Source of the DNA: Lachnospiraceae bacterium
GTDB taxonomy: Bacteria; Bacillota; Clostridia; Lachnospirales; Lachnospiraceae
Assembly: GCA_030524705.1 (NCBI GenBank)
Contig: JAUNGD010000002.1
Span: forward strand, 62,001-126,000
Direction: 5' to 3'
Length of the DNA: 64,000 nucleotides
Shown here piece by piece: positions 1-8,853 of the stretch. Positions within the stretch are counted from its first letter, which is position 1, and each line of letters opens with the position of its first letter. The position numbers were made by a program, and so were the translations under genes. The notes under the pieces are model-generated. The model ran no database searches and had not been told where the DNA came from. It worked only from the letters and a program-made list of their open reading frames with translations.

Positions 1-2269
1 TGCGCCGAAGAGCACGGTTCTGCGGGACGGTCAGAAAAAGGTGATCCCCGCCGAGGAGATTGTGCTGGATGATATTGTGATCTTTTCCGCCGGCAATCAG
101 ATTCCGGCGGACGCAGTGGTGGAGGACGGAGAGGTTCTTGTCAATGAATCACTGATTACCGGTGAATCCGATCAGATTTCAAAAAAAGAAGGAGACGCGC
201 TGCTTTCGGGAAGCTTCGTAGTATCGGGGCAGTGCCGGGCGCGGATCGAAAAGGTGGGAGAGGAATCCTACGTCTCCCAGCTCACCCTGGAAGCGAAGGC
301 CATGAACGACGAAGAGGTTTCGGAAATGATTCGTTCTCTGGACAGACTCGTGAAGATCATCGGCGTGCTGATCATCCCCATCGGGATCATTTTGTTCAGC
401 CAGCAGTACTTTATTAATGACAGTTCTTTGAAAGAAAGCGTGACCTCTACGGTGGCGGCCATAATCGGTATGATACCGGAGGGGCTGTATCTCCTGGCCA
501 GCGTGGCTCTGGCTGTCAGCGTTATGCGTCTTGCCATGCAGAAGGTTTTGGTTCACAATATGAAGTGTATTGAGACCCTGGCCCGGGTGGATGTTCTCTG
601 CGTGGATAAGACAGGTACGATCACGGATAATACCATGACGGTAAAGCGGATGCTTCCGCTGCGCCCGGTACAGGCGGACAACGCAGGGCAGGAAGAAAAG
701 GAGGGCGCAGTATCCGGCCTTTCGGATTCTGCCGCGGCATCCGGTCCTTCGGAGGAGCATGAGGGAGCGGAGGCTTCCCAGACAGCTTCCCAGGGCCAGG
801 GGACGGCGGAGGACGGTTCCGGGGAAGCGCCGGAGACGGACTCTTCAGAGGATATCGCAGCATTTTCAGCGGAGGAAGCCGCTGAGATGGAGATGGCGGT
901 GGGGGATTTCGCGGCGGCTATGGCGACGGACAACATCACCATGAAGGCGATCAAGGATTATTTCCGCAAGCGCAGCGGCAAACGCCCGGAGAAGGTATTT
1001 TCTTTCTCCTCTGCGACAAAATACAGCGGCGCGGTTTTTGAAGATGCAAATTATGTGCTGGGAGCGCCGGAATTTATTCTCCGGGAAGCCTACGGACAGT
1101 ATGCATCCCAGATCGAGCGGTGGAGCCACCAAGGCTACCGGGTGCTTGTCTTTGCAAAATACGGCGGCGTTCTGACAGGGGAGGCGCTGACTGCCCCGGC
1201 GGAGCCCATGGGGATGATCCTGCTGGCAAACCCGATCAGGGAGAATGCCAGAGAGACCTTTGCGTATTTTGCGAACCAGGGTGTGGAGATCAAGGTTATT
1301 TCCGGGGACAATCCCGTTACCGTATCGGAGGTTGCAAAGGAAGCCGGAATAAAAAATGCCGGCGTATACGTGGATGCTTCCACGCTGACGGATGAGGATG
1401 AGCTCAGGGATGCGGCGGATCAGTATACAGTATTCGGACGGGTGACGCCGGATCAGAAGCGGCAGCTTGTCAGCGCTTTGAAGAAGGCCGGACATACGGT
1501 TGCCATGACCGGAGACGGAGTCAACGACGTGCTGGCATTGAAGGATGCGGACTGCAGCATTGCCATGGCCTCCGGCAGCGACGCCGCGGCCCAGGTGGCA
1601 CAGCTTGTACTGCTGGAGTCTGACTTTTCCAAGATGCCCTCTGTGGTGGCGGAGGGCAGACGAGTTGTCAATAATATCGAGCGGACGGCCAGCCTGTTCC
1701 TCGTAAAAAATATTTTCTCGCTGTTTATGTCCATACTGTCGATTCTGCTGATGGTGAACTATCCGCTGGAGCCGTCGCAGATATCCCTGATCAGTATGTT
1801 TACGATCGGTATTCCGGCATTCGTGATGTCTCTGGAGCAGAATACGGACCGTATCAGGGGACATTTCCTGAGCAACGTCCTGTTCAAGGCGCTGCCGGGC
1901 GGGCTTACAGATTTTATCGTAGTCAGCGCTTTATACCTTTTCTGTATGGAGTTCAATGTGAGCGCGGATGATGTTTCGACCTCCTCCACCATCGTTCTGG
2001 CCATCGTGGGACTGATGATCCTGTACCAGATCGCGTCGCCTATGACGAAATATCACTGGTTTTTATGGTTCGGCATGGCGGCAGGCCTGCTTTACTGTAT
2101 GATTTTTGTCAGCAACGTGTTTGCTATTACGAGTATTTCGAAGAAGTCCGTGATGCTTCTGGTGATTTTCGCTATTATTACGGAGCCAATCTTCCGTTAT
2201 CTGAGCATTGGCATAAAGAAGCTCTCGAACGTTTATATGAATAGAAAACAGAAGCAGCGGACCGCATAG
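1..2269 (+). CDS. Cation-translocating P-type ATPase, CtpE-like (5' end missing)
   Basis: The reading frame is open from base 2, so the gene begins before the window. What remains (about 755 residues) has the actuator motif TGES near base 158, the PEGL motif of a core membrane helix near base 477, the phosphorylation motif DKTGT at base 605 and the hinge motif TGDGVND near base 1508. Several hydrophobic segments fill the C-terminal third. The PEGL context and short length resemble CtpE-type calcium ATPases, so cation (possibly Ca2+) export driven by ATP is the likely role; the ion is inference. An acidic, Ala/Gly/Ser/Glu-rich insert of about 70 residues (bases 660-900) lies just after the phosphorylation site and is probably disordered. 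The gene sits upstream of pyrH with about 70 bases between. Confidence 0.93.
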   Translation, partial: APKSTVLRDGQKKVIPAEEIVLDDIVIFSAGNQIPADAVVEDGEVLVNESLITGESDQISKKEGDALLSGSFVVSGQCRARIEKVGEESYVSQLTLEAKAMNDEEVSEMIRSLDRLVKIIGVLIIPIGIILFSQQYFINDSSLKESVTSTVAAIIGMIPEGLYLLASVALAVSVMRLAMQKVLVHNMKCIETLARVDVLCVDKTGTITDNTMTVKRMLPLRPVQADNAGQEEKEGAVSGLSDSAAASGPSEEHEGAEASQTASQGQGTAEDGSGEAPETDSSEDIAAFSAEEAAEMEMAVGDFAAAMATDNITMKAIKDYFRKRSGKRPEKVFSFSSATKYSGAVFEDANYVLGAPEFILREAYGQYASQIERWSHQGYRVLVFAKYGGVLTGEALTAPAEPMGMILLANPIRENARETFAYFANQGVEIKVISGDNPVTVSEVAKEAGIKNAGVYVDASTLTDEDELRDAADQYTVFGRVTPDQKRQLVSALKKAGHTVAMTGDGVNDVLALKDADCSIAMASGSDAAAQVAQLVLLESDFSKMPSVVAEGRRVVNNIERTASLFLVKNIFSLFMSILSILLMVNYPLEPSQISLISMFTIGIPAFVMSLEQNTDRIRGHFLSNVLFKALPGGLTDFIVVSALYLFCMEFNVSADDVSTSSTIVLAIVGLMILYQIASPMTKYHWFLWFGMAAGLLYCMIFVSNVFAITSISKKSVMLLVIFAIITEPIFRYLSIGIKKLSNVYMNRKQKQRTA

Positions 2270-2339
2270 TAAATTTTAGTGGATTTTGAAGGAAATTGCT
2301 GGTATACTTTAATCATTAAAACATATAAGGAGAAAAACC

Positions 2340-3035
2340 ATGAAAAGAGTTCTTTTAAAGCTGAGCGGCGAGGCCTTGGCCGGAGATAAGAAAACTGGTT
2401 TTGATGAGCCGACGGTCACGAAGGTGGCAAAACAGGTAAAGACCCTGGTTGATCAGGGTATGGAGATCGGTATTGTGATCGGCGGAGGCAATTTCTGGAG
2501 GGGACGCTCCAGTGAAAATATTGACCGGACAAAGGCGGACCAGATCGGAATGCTGGCTACGGTGATGAACTGCATTTATGTTTCGGAAATCTTTCGTTCC
2601 GTGGGGATCGAGACGGCCGTGATGACTCCATTTGCCTGCGGGGCATTTACGGAGCTGTTTTCCAAGGACCGGGTGAAGGAGTGCTTCTCCAAAGGAGTAG
2701 TGACCTTCTTTGCAGGCGGGACAGGCCATCCGTACTTTTCAACGGATACGGCTACGGTGCTCCGGGCCATCGAGATCGAGGCAGACGTGATCCTGCTGGC
2801 CAAGTCCATTGACGGAGTGTATGACAGTGATCCCAAGGACAACCCGGACGCAAAGAAATACGATGAAATATCCATCCAGGAGGTTATTGACAAGAAGCTG
2901 GGTGTGGTAGATATGACGGCCTCCATCATGTGTATGGAGAATCACATGCCGATGCTGGTATTCGGGCTGAATCAGGAAAACAGTATTGTAAATACGGTGA
3001 ACGGGACCTTGAACGGCACGAGAGTGACTGTTTAG
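2340..3035 (+). CDS. pyrH: UMP kinase
   Basis: Phosphorylates UMP to UDP with ATP in cytosolic pyrimidine nucleotide synthesis; bacterial UMP kinases are hexamers of the amino-acid-kinase fold. The 231-residue product has the family's usual length, an N-terminal KLSGEALAG nucleotide-binding segment, the GGGNFWRG loop, and GTGHPYFSTDTA in the UMP/ATP site region. The ATG follows AAGGAGA with normal spacing. It is 26 bases upstream of frr, the common bacterial pairing. The usual upstream partners rpsB and tsf are not here; a P-type ATPase gene takes that place. A possible extended -10 (TGGTATACT, near 2297) precedes it, so it may have its own promoter. Confidence 0.97.
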   Translation: MKRVLLKLSGEALAGDKKTGFDEPTVTKVAKQVKTLVDQGMEIGIVIGGGNFWRGRSSENIDRTKADQIGMLATVMNCIYVSEIFRSVGIETAVMTPFACGAFTELFSKDRVKECFSKGVVTFFAGGTGHPYFSTDTATVLRAIEIEADVILLAKSIDGVYDSDPKDNPDAKKYDEISIQEVIDKKLGVVDMTASIMCMENHMPMLVFGLNQENSIVNTVNGTLNGTRVTV

Positions 3036-3061
3036 TTTGAGAATTACAGGAGGAAAGAAAA

Positions 3062-3616
3062 ATGGATGAAAGAATTAAGGTGTATGATGAGAAGATGACA
3101 AAAACATACAACAATCTTCTTGGAGAATTTGCAACGGTGCGGGCAGGACGTGCCAATCCGAACGTATTAAATAAGATAAAGGTTGACTACTACGGCACGC
3201 CGACGCCGCTTCAGCAGGTGGGTAATATCACAGTTCCGGAGCCGCGGATCCTTCAGATCCAGCCCTGGGAATCTTCTATGGTCAAGGCCATCGAAAAGGC
3301 GATCCTGACCTCTGATATCGGCATCAATCCTTCCAATGACGGCCGTATCATCCGGCTGATTTTCCCGGAGCTTACCGAGGAACGCAGAAAGGATCTTGTA
3401 AAGGATATCAAGAAAAAGGGCGAGGCCGGCAAGGTGGCTGTCCGCAACATCAGAAGAGACGCCAACGATTATCTGAAGAAGCTGGGAAAGACGCCGGATG
3501 TTTCCGAGGATGAAGTAAAGGATCTTGAGGATAAGATTCAGAAGCTGACAGATAAGTACATCAAAGAAATTGATAAGGCAGTAGAAGAAAAGTCAAAAGA
3601 GATTCTTACAGTATAG
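3062..3616 (+). CDS. frr: Ribosome recycling factor
   Basis: Splits post-termination ribosomes together with EF-G so that subunits can be reused. The 184-residue length matches the family. The sequence shows the typical layout: N-terminal helix ending in VRAGRANPN, the middle PLQQVGNITVPEPR and RLIFPELTEERRK segments, and a C-terminal long helix rich in Lys and Glu. The ATG is preceded by AGGAGGA. It follows pyrH closely and is followed by a strong hairpin terminator, which would separate the pyrH-frr unit from the lipid genes downstream. Confidence 0.98.
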   Translation: MDERIKVYDEKMTKTYNNLLGEFATVRAGRANPNVLNKIKVDYYGTPTPLQQVGNITVPEPRILQIQPWESSMVKAIEKAILTSDIGINPSNDGRIIRLIFPELTEERRKDLVKDIKKKGEAGKVAVRNIRRDANDYLKKLGKTPDVSEDEVKDLEDKIQKLTDKYIKEIDKAVEEKSKEILTV

Positions 3617-3623
3617 GATATGA

Positions 3624-3649
3624 GGGGGCTGCACCATGCCCCCTTTTTT
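3624..3649 (+). terminator. Rho-independent terminator after frr
   Basis: GGGGGC (3624-3629) pairs with GCCCCC (3638-3643) across an 8-base loop and is followed directly by six T. It lies 8 bases after the frr stop and before uppS. Some read-through may feed uppS. Confidence 0.85.
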
Positions 3650-3681
3650 CCCGCAAAAGATCAGATTGGGAGGAAAGAGTT

Positions 3682-4389
3682 ATGGTAATTCCGCAGCATG
3701 TTGCGATTATTCTTGACGGAAACGGCCGATGGGCCAAAAGTAAGGGAATGCCCCGCAATTACGGGCATGTACGCGGCGCAAAAAATCTTGAGGTTATCTG
3801 TGAGGATGCCTACAATATGGGGATCAAGTATCTGACCGTATACCTTTTTTCAACGGAGAACTGGAAGCGCTCTAAGGATGAGGTGGACGCTTTGATGAAG
3901 CTGTTCCGAAGCTACACCAAGACGTGTATCAAGACGGCACGGGACAACAACATGAAGGTGCGCGTACTGGGAGACCCTACGGCGTTGGCGCCGGACCTGC
4001 AGAAAAGCCTCAAAAATCTGGTGGAGTCTTCTAAAGATAATACCGGCCTGAATTTCCAGATTGCAATCAATTACGGCAGCCGGGATGAGATCGTGCGCGG
4101 GATTCGGAAGCTTGCCGCTGACTGCAGGGACGGGCAGTTTTCGCCGGAGGATATCACGGAGGAGATGTTTGCGGGTTATCTTGATACGGCGGGCATCCCG
4201 GACCCGGATCTGCTGATCCGCACCAGCGGAGAGCAGCGCCTGTCGAATTATCTGATGTGGCAGTTAGCATATACAGAATTTTATTTTACAGAGGTGCCGT
4301 GGCCGGCCTTTACGAAAGAGGAGCTTCAGAAAGCCATCGAAAAATATAACGGACGGGAAAGACGTTACGGCGGCATCAAGGAGGAATGA
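3682..4389 (+). CDS. uppS: Isoprenyl transferase (undecaprenyl diphosphate synthase)
   Basis: Cis-prenyltransferase that extends farnesyl diphosphate with isopentenyl diphosphate to make the C55 carrier lipid used for peptidoglycan and wall polymers. The 235-residue protein carries the DGNGRWAKSKG substrate loop near the N terminus, the YLFSTENWKR segment, and near the C terminus RTSGEQRLSNY followed by WQLAYTEFYF, all family hallmarks. Its stop overlaps the cdsA start by four bases (ATGA), implying translational coupling, and the isoprenoid gene dxr follows, so the cluster is devoted to envelope lipid precursors. Confidence 0.97.
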   Translation: MVIPQHVAIILDGNGRWAKSKGMPRNYGHVRGAKNLEVICEDAYNMGIKYLTVYLFSTENWKRSKDEVDALMKLFRSYTKTCIKTARDNNMKVRVLGDPTALAPDLQKSLKNLVESSKDNTGLNFQIAINYGSRDEIVRGIRKLAADCRDGQFSPEDITEEMFAGYLDTAGIPDPDLLIRTSGEQRLSNYLMWQLAYTEFYFTEVPWPAFTKEELQKAIEKYNGRERRYGGIKEE

Positions 4390-5210
4390 GTATGTTTCGG
4401 ACAAGGTTGATCAGTGGGATCGTGCTGGTGGCCATAGCGCTGGCGGTTATTATCACAGGGGGCCCGGTGCTGGCTGCGACGCTGCTGGCGATTTCGGTTA
4501 TTGGACTGGAAGAGCTGTATAAGGCTTTGGGAATTGAGGACGGGAAATTTTCTCCGCTGGCTGCAGTGGGATTTGTCGGCTGTATTGTTTATTATGTAAT
4601 AGTATTTTTCGATTTTACGGCATATACTATGACAGTGCTGATTGCTCTTTTGATTCTGTTTATGGCGGTGTATGTTTTTACCTATCCGCGCTACAAAACA
4701 GATCAGGTGACGGGAGCGTTTTTCGGCGTGGTATATGTGGCGGTTATGCTTTCCTTCATCTTTGAGCTGCGTCAGATGGAGAACGGAAAGCTTCTGGTAT
4801 GGCTGATCTTTTTGGCTTCCTGGGGCTGCGACACCTGCGCTTACTGTGTGGGAATGCTGATCGGCAAGCACAAAATGTCACCGAAACTAAGTCCGAAGAA
4901 ATCCGTGGAGGGTGCAGTCGGCGGCGTGGTAGGAGCGGCGCTTCTGGGCGTGATCTATGCTGCGGCTGTTTCGGGATACATGGGCGGAGAAGGCAATCAT
5001 ATGATAAGCTTTGGATTGATCTGCGCCGCCGGAGCCCTGATTTCCATGGTGGGTGACCTTGCGGCCTCCGCCATCAAGCGCAATCACGGGATCAAGGATT
5101 ACGGCAAGCTGATCCCGGGACACGGCGGGATTCTGGATCGGTTTGACAGTGTGATTTTTATTGCGCCGGTGATCTATTATCTGGCCCAGGCTCTTGTGGG
5201 CCGGATTTAG
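4386..5210 (+). CDS. cdsA: Phosphatidate cytidylyltransferase
   Basis: Integral membrane enzyme forming CDP-diacylglycerol from phosphatidate and CTP, the branch point of phospholipid synthesis. The 274-residue product is very hydrophobic (about seven to eight membrane segments) and has the CdsA signature near the C terminus: SPKKSVEGAVGG, then GDLAASAIKRNHGIKDYGK and PGHGGILDRFDS. The first ATG (4386) overlaps the uppS stop; a second in-frame ATG at 4392 is an equally possible start two residues later. Between this gene and dxr lies a short direct repeat. Confidence 0.96.
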   Translation: MSMFRTRLISGIVLVAIALAVIITGGPVLAATLLAISVIGLEELYKALGIEDGKFSPLAAVGFVGCIVYYVIVFFDFTAYTMTVLIALLILFMAVYVFTYPRYKTDQVTGAFFGVVYVAVMLSFIFELRQMENGKLLVWLIFLASWGCDTCAYCVGMLIGKHKMSPKLSPKKSVEGAVGGVVGAALLGVIYAAAVSGYMGGEGNHMISFGLICAAGALISMVGDLAASAIKRNHGIKDYGKLIPGHGGILDRFDSVIFIAPVIYYLAQALVGRI

Positions 5211-5254
5211 GAGAAGCGGGAAGAGATACATTTAAGAGAAGCGGGAAGAGATAC
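5211..5254 (+). repeat. 25-bp period direct repeat between cdsA and dxr
   Basis: A 19-base sequence beginning GAGAAGCGGG occurs at 5211-5229 and again, identical, at 5236-5254, separated by 6 bases. It starts immediately after the cdsA stop codon. It looks like a recent tandem duplication in the intergenic gap; no function is evident. Confidence 0.9.
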
Positions 5255-5324
5255 GGCAGCTTGACGGCACTGCGCTGCGGGAAGACCGTCGGATACAGAT
5301 AGTACGAAAGGAAATAAGATACAG

Positions 5325-6467
5325 ATGAAGACAATAGCAATTCTTGGATCAACGGGTTCCATCGGCACGCAGACGCTGGAGGTGGCCCGGGCAAACGGCG
5401 ATATCCGCGTTGCGGCTTTGGCGGCGGGCAGAAATATTAAGCTGCTGGAGCGGCAGATCCGCGAGTTTAAGCCGCGGATGGCCGCGGTATGGGAAGAAAA
5501 GGATGCGAAGGAGCTGCGGGCGTCAGTGGCGGATCTGCAGGTGGAGATCCTTTCCGGCATGGATGGACTGAAGGCGGTGGCCGTGTGTGAGGAGGCCGAG
5601 ATCCTGGTGACGGCGATCGTCGGCATGATCGGCATTGTTCCGACGATTGAGGGAATCAAAGCCGGGAAGGACATAGCTCTGGCAAACAAAGAAACGCTGG
5701 TGACGGCGGGACATATTATTATGCCTCTGGCGAAGGAATGCGGCATACGGATTCTTCCGGTGGACAGCGAGCACAGCGCGATTTTCCAGGCGCTGAACGG
5801 AGAGGACGGCAGAAACATCGACAAGATCCTGCTGACGGCTTCCGGCGGGCCCTTCCGGGGAAGAACCTGGGAAGAGCTGAAAAAGGTTCGGGTGGAGGAT
5901 GCGCTGAAGCATCCGAACTGGGCTATGGGGCAGAAGATTACGATAGATTCGGCCAGCATGGTAAACAAGGGACTGGAGGTAATGGAGGCCAGATGGCTGT
6001 TCGGCACCGGGCTTGATCAGATCCAGGTGGTGATACAGCCCCAGAGCATCATTCATTCCATGGTGCAGTTTTCGGACGGCGCAGTGATCGCTCAGCTTGG
6101 CACTCCAGATATGAAGCTGCCGATCCAGTATGCGCTGTATTACCCGCAGCGGCGCTTCCTTGCAGGGGAGCGGCTGGATTTTGCGAAGATACGCAGCATT
6201 ACGTTTGAGGATCCGGACCCGGAGACCTTTAAGGGACTGGCATACGCCTTTGAAGCGGCAAAAACGGGGGGCTCCATGCCGACCGTGTTCAATGCCGCAA
6301 ATGAGCGGGCAGTCAGCAAGTTCCTGAAGCGTCAGATCGGTTTTACGGATATTTACGAGATTATACGCTACTGTATGGATGCGCATCGGGTCATTGATAT
6401 GCCGGATGTAAAGCAGATCCTGGACACGGAGCAGAGTGTGTACGAATTAATTGAAAGCAGGTGGTAA
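5325..6467 (+). CDS. dxr: 1-deoxy-D-xylulose 5-phosphate reductoisomerase
   Basis: Converts DXP to 2-C-methyl-D-erythritol 4-phosphate with NADPH, the committed step of the MEP isoprenoid pathway. The 380-residue protein has the N-terminal Rossmann motif GSTGSIGTQTL, the LANKETLV segment, the metal-binding region with PVDSEHSAIFQ, the TASGGPFR loop, and the HPNWAMGQKITIDSA motif, all typical. It supplies isopentenyl units to the neighbouring UppS. The end of dxr sits against the rseP start with a ribosome site inside the last dxr codons, so the two are probably co-translated. Confidence 0.98.
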   Translation: MKTIAILGSTGSIGTQTLEVARANGDIRVAALAAGRNIKLLERQIREFKPRMAAVWEEKDAKELRASVADLQVEILSGMDGLKAVAVCEEAEILVTAIVGMIGIVPTIEGIKAGKDIALANKETLVTAGHIIMPLAKECGIRILPVDSEHSAIFQALNGEDGRNIDKILLTASGGPFRGRTWEELKKVRVEDALKHPNWAMGQKITIDSASMVNKGLEVMEARWLFGTGLDQIQVVIQPQSIIHSMVQFSDGAVIAQLGTPDMKLPIQYALYYPQRRFLAGERLDFAKIRSITFEDPDPETFKGLAYAFEAAKTGGSMPTVFNAANERAVSKFLKRQIGFTDIYEIIRYCMDAHRVIDMPDVKQILDTEQSVYELIESRW

Positions 6468-6468
6468 A

Positions 6469-7500
6469 TTGAAGATCATCATAGCGCTTCTGGTTTTCAG
6501 CGTTATTATAATCATACATGAGCTGGGACATTTCCTTTTGGCGAAAATAAATGGGATTACAGTTGTGGAATTTTCGCTGGGAATGGGGCCGAGGCTGTTT
6601 AGCTTTGACGCCGGCGGTACGAAGTATTCTCTGAAGGTGCTGCCCTTCGGCGGCTCCTGTATGATGCTGGGAGAAGATGAGGATGATGAGGGAGAGGGAA
6701 CCTTTGGAAGCAAATCTGTCTGGGCAAGGATTTCTGTGATCGCAGCGGGGCCGATCTTCAATTTCCTGCTGGCCTTTGTCCTGTCAATTTTCATTATCGG
6801 AAATATCGGCTATGATATTCCGGTGCTGCTGGGAGTCTCAGAGGGACTTCCGGCGCAGGAGGCCGGACTTCAGGCCGGAGACCGCATTACAAAGATGAAC
6901 GGTAAGACGATCAGGCTTTACCGGGAGGTGCAGAATTATTCGATTTTCCACAACGGAGAGACCGTGGTATTCGAATACGAGCGCGACGGACAGAAGCATG
7001 AAGCCACCGTTGAGCCGGTGATGACAGACTCCGGGTATAAATACGGAATATCGGGAAGCGTCAACTACAGGCAGAAGACGAATGCGATCCAGACGCTTCA
7101 GTACAGTGCGTATGAGGTGTATTACTGGATTGACATGACGCTGCAGAGCCTGAAAATGCTGGCGGGCGGCAATGTAAAGCTGGATGACGTGTCCGGGCCG
7201 GTGGGGGTCGTGGATGTCATCGGGGAGACATACGAAGAGAGCAAGTCAGACGGCATCCTGTATATCTGGCTGAATCTCATGAATGTTGCCATCCTGCTGA
7301 CGGCCAACTTGGGCGTTATGAATCTGCTGCCGATACCCGCCCTGGACGGAGGACGACTGGTATTCTTGATTATTGAGGCGATCCGCAGGAAGCGCGTGGA
7401 CCCGGAGGTAGAGGCAAAGATACACTTTGCGGGACTGATGCTTCTGCTGGTGCTGATGGTGGTTGTCATGTTTAACGATGTGAAAAAGATTCTGATATAA
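6469..7500 (+). CDS. rseP: RIP metalloprotease RseP (site-2 protease)
   Basis: Membrane-embedded zinc protease of the M50 family that cuts anti-sigma factors or signal-peptide remnants within the membrane. HELGH sits in the first helix, a single PDZ-like domain follows in the middle (GLPAQEAGLQAGDRI), and the second zinc motif PALDGGRL lies in the C-terminal helix. I choose TTG at 6469: it gives the usual N terminus MKIIIALLVF and is preceded by AGGTGG at 6459-6464. TTG at 6451 would add six residues and lacks a clear site. It is the last gene of the envelope cluster and converges with the AraC gene. Confidence 0.94.
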   Translation: MKIIIALLVFSVIIIIHELGHFLLAKINGITVVEFSLGMGPRLFSFDAGGTKYSLKVLPFGGSCMMLGEDEDDEGEGTFGSKSVWARISVIAAGPIFNFLLAFVLSIFIIGNIGYDIPVLLGVSEGLPAQEAGLQAGDRITKMNGKTIRLYREVQNYSIFHNGETVVFEYERDGQKHEATVEPVMTDSGYKYGISGSVNYRQKTNAIQTLQYSAYEVYYWIDMTLQSLKMLAGGNVKLDDVSGPVGVVDVIGETYEESKSDGILYIWLNLMNVAILLTANLGVMNLLPIPALDGGRLVFLIIEAIRRKRVDPEVEAKIHFAGLMLLLVLMVVVMFNDVKKILI

Positions 7501-7615
7501 TACGGGAGGCAATGCCGTACATGGTTTGAATAGAGCTGTGTATGGCTTTTTCTTTTGCCCTTTTGTCAATTCATGCATTGTGGAGAAATGAAAGCATTCT
7601 TTTTTCTATTTCATT

Positions 7616-8485
7616 TCAGGTCATCAAATGCGTATAATTCTTTTTCTTTGGTTTTTTCGTTCGTAAATCCACCGCACTTTTATCGCTGTGCTGTTTTCGG
7701 AAATTGCGGGGCGTAGTACCGGTTTCTTCGCTGAAGGCACGGTTGAAGGTACGCAGGCTCTCAAAACCGCAGCGGGCCGCGATCTCGCTGATGCTGCTGT
7801 CGGAAAAGGCCAGCCTGCGTTTGGCGGAGGTAATACGGATAAATTTCAGGTAAGCGTTAAAGCCGATTCCGATTTCCTGATTGCAGATGCGGGAAAGCCG
7901 GAAGGGAGAGATCCCAAGATCATCGGCAGCCTGGGCCAGAGTTATGGGATGGTAGGCATTCTGGTATAAGTAGAGCAGGATCCGCTCTGTCTCTGTCATC
8001 TCCGTGTTTTTAATGAGCGTCGGCGGGGTAACATCGAAAAGCGCGCCGATGAGTGTATATAGCAGTCCCACATGGACAAGCATATTAGACCGCTGCACCG
8101 CAGGGTCCAGCAGGGAATGAAGCATCTGGTCTACGCAGGAAGGATATTGATTTGCGCGGAAAACAGGATTTTTGAGACGGTACTTCCCGGAAAAATAGCG
8201 GTTTGGAAGCAGTGATTCTTCCGAGAACACGCCGAATCCCAGTATTTCCGAATACTGCTTTGTCTCATAGCTGTGATTGCGGTAGGGCATGACAAGGGCA
8301 ATGTCGCCTTCGTGAAGCTCATAATTTTTGTTGTCGATTCTGGCGGTGATTGTTCCGTGAAGGACGTAAATTCCTTCTACGCCGCCGTGGATATGCGGCA
8401 CGTAGGAGAAATTCTCATTCAGGCTGTAGGTATAGCCATGTAAAAATAAATCGGGGAAAATCTGTTTTTTTGTGTTTTCTGCCAT
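7616..8485 (-). CDS. AraC-family transcriptional regulator with cupin sensor
   Basis: The 289-residue protein has an N-terminal cupin-like half (HIHGGVEGIYVLHG then HEGDIALVMPYRNH) that would sense a small ligand, and a C-terminal pair of helix-turn-helix motifs of the AraC/XylS type (TLAQAADDLGISPFRLSRICNQ, then ISEIAARCGFESLRTFNRAF and GTTPRNFRK). The ATG is preceded by GGAGG. It is divergent from the peptide-uptake block starting at 8854, so activation or repression of that block is the natural guess. The ligand is unknown. The C-terminal tail after the HTH is Lys-rich. Confidence 0.92.
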   Translation of the reverse strand: MAENTKKQIFPDLFLHGYTYSLNENFSYVPHIHGGVEGIYVLHGTITARIDNKNYELHEGDIALVMPYRNHSYETKQYSEILGFGVFSEESLLPNRYFSGKYRLKNPVFRANQYPSCVDQMLHSLLDPAVQRSNMLVHVGLLYTLIGALFDVTPPTLIKNTEMTETERILLYLYQNAYHPITLAQAADDLGISPFRLSRICNQEIGIGFNAYLKFIRITSAKRRLAFSDSSISEIAARCGFESLRTFNRAFSEETGTTPRNFRKQHSDKSAVDLRTKKPKKKNYTHLMT

Positions 8486-8853
8486 GTTTCCTCCAAAGCC
8501 AAAAGATAAAACGAAGCAAGGTGCTCAAAATGATTATTCTGTATTATAAAGTCAATTTACAGACAGTGTCAAGCTGGCAATCCCGGCGCCTCAAAATTTG
8601 TCGAATCCGAACAAAGAATTGTCCAGTATTTGCAGGTGCGTTGATTTAGAAATTTAAATTGATTTTACGTTAATTCGCTAAAATGACAAAGAATTTTCGG
8701 AGGATATGCTGCAAAAATTGGCGAGATTAAATTCCGAAAAAAGACGAAAAAATGAAAATATTAGAAAATAATGGCCAAATTCGAATTTGAGTTTCCGAAA
8801 TGTTTATTATACAATCGTCCACATAATTGTTTGGAACGAAAGGAGGACAAAAA
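8486..8853. other. Divergent intergenic regulatory region
   Basis: This 368-base AT-rich gap separates the AraC gene from the TPR/peptide block and holds no credible gene. It contains the minus-strand promoter described separately, a -10-like TATTATACAAT near 8805-8815 for the plus strand, and two copies of TTCCGAAA (8732-8739 and 8793-8800) that could be regulator half-sites. A related AATCCGAAC lies near 8604. Confidence 0.6.
8543..8572 (-). promoter_or_regulatory. Promoter of the AraC-family gene
   Basis: On the minus strand TTGACA (8572-8567) is followed after 18 bases by TATAAT (8548-8543), a near-ideal sigma-A promoter about 60 bases upstream of the ATG. Confidence 0.75.

Noticed and set aside
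866..1864. Antisense frame of about 330 codons inside the P-type ATPase gene.
   Set aside because: It opposes strongly conserved ATPase motifs (TGDGVND) and has no start signal; it is a by-product of G+C-rich codon use.
7501..7615. Possible terminator after rseP (AGC...GCT followed by T's near 7532-7556).
   Set aside because: The stem is only three to four good pairs with a very tight loop; a T run exists but I cannot support a hairpin.
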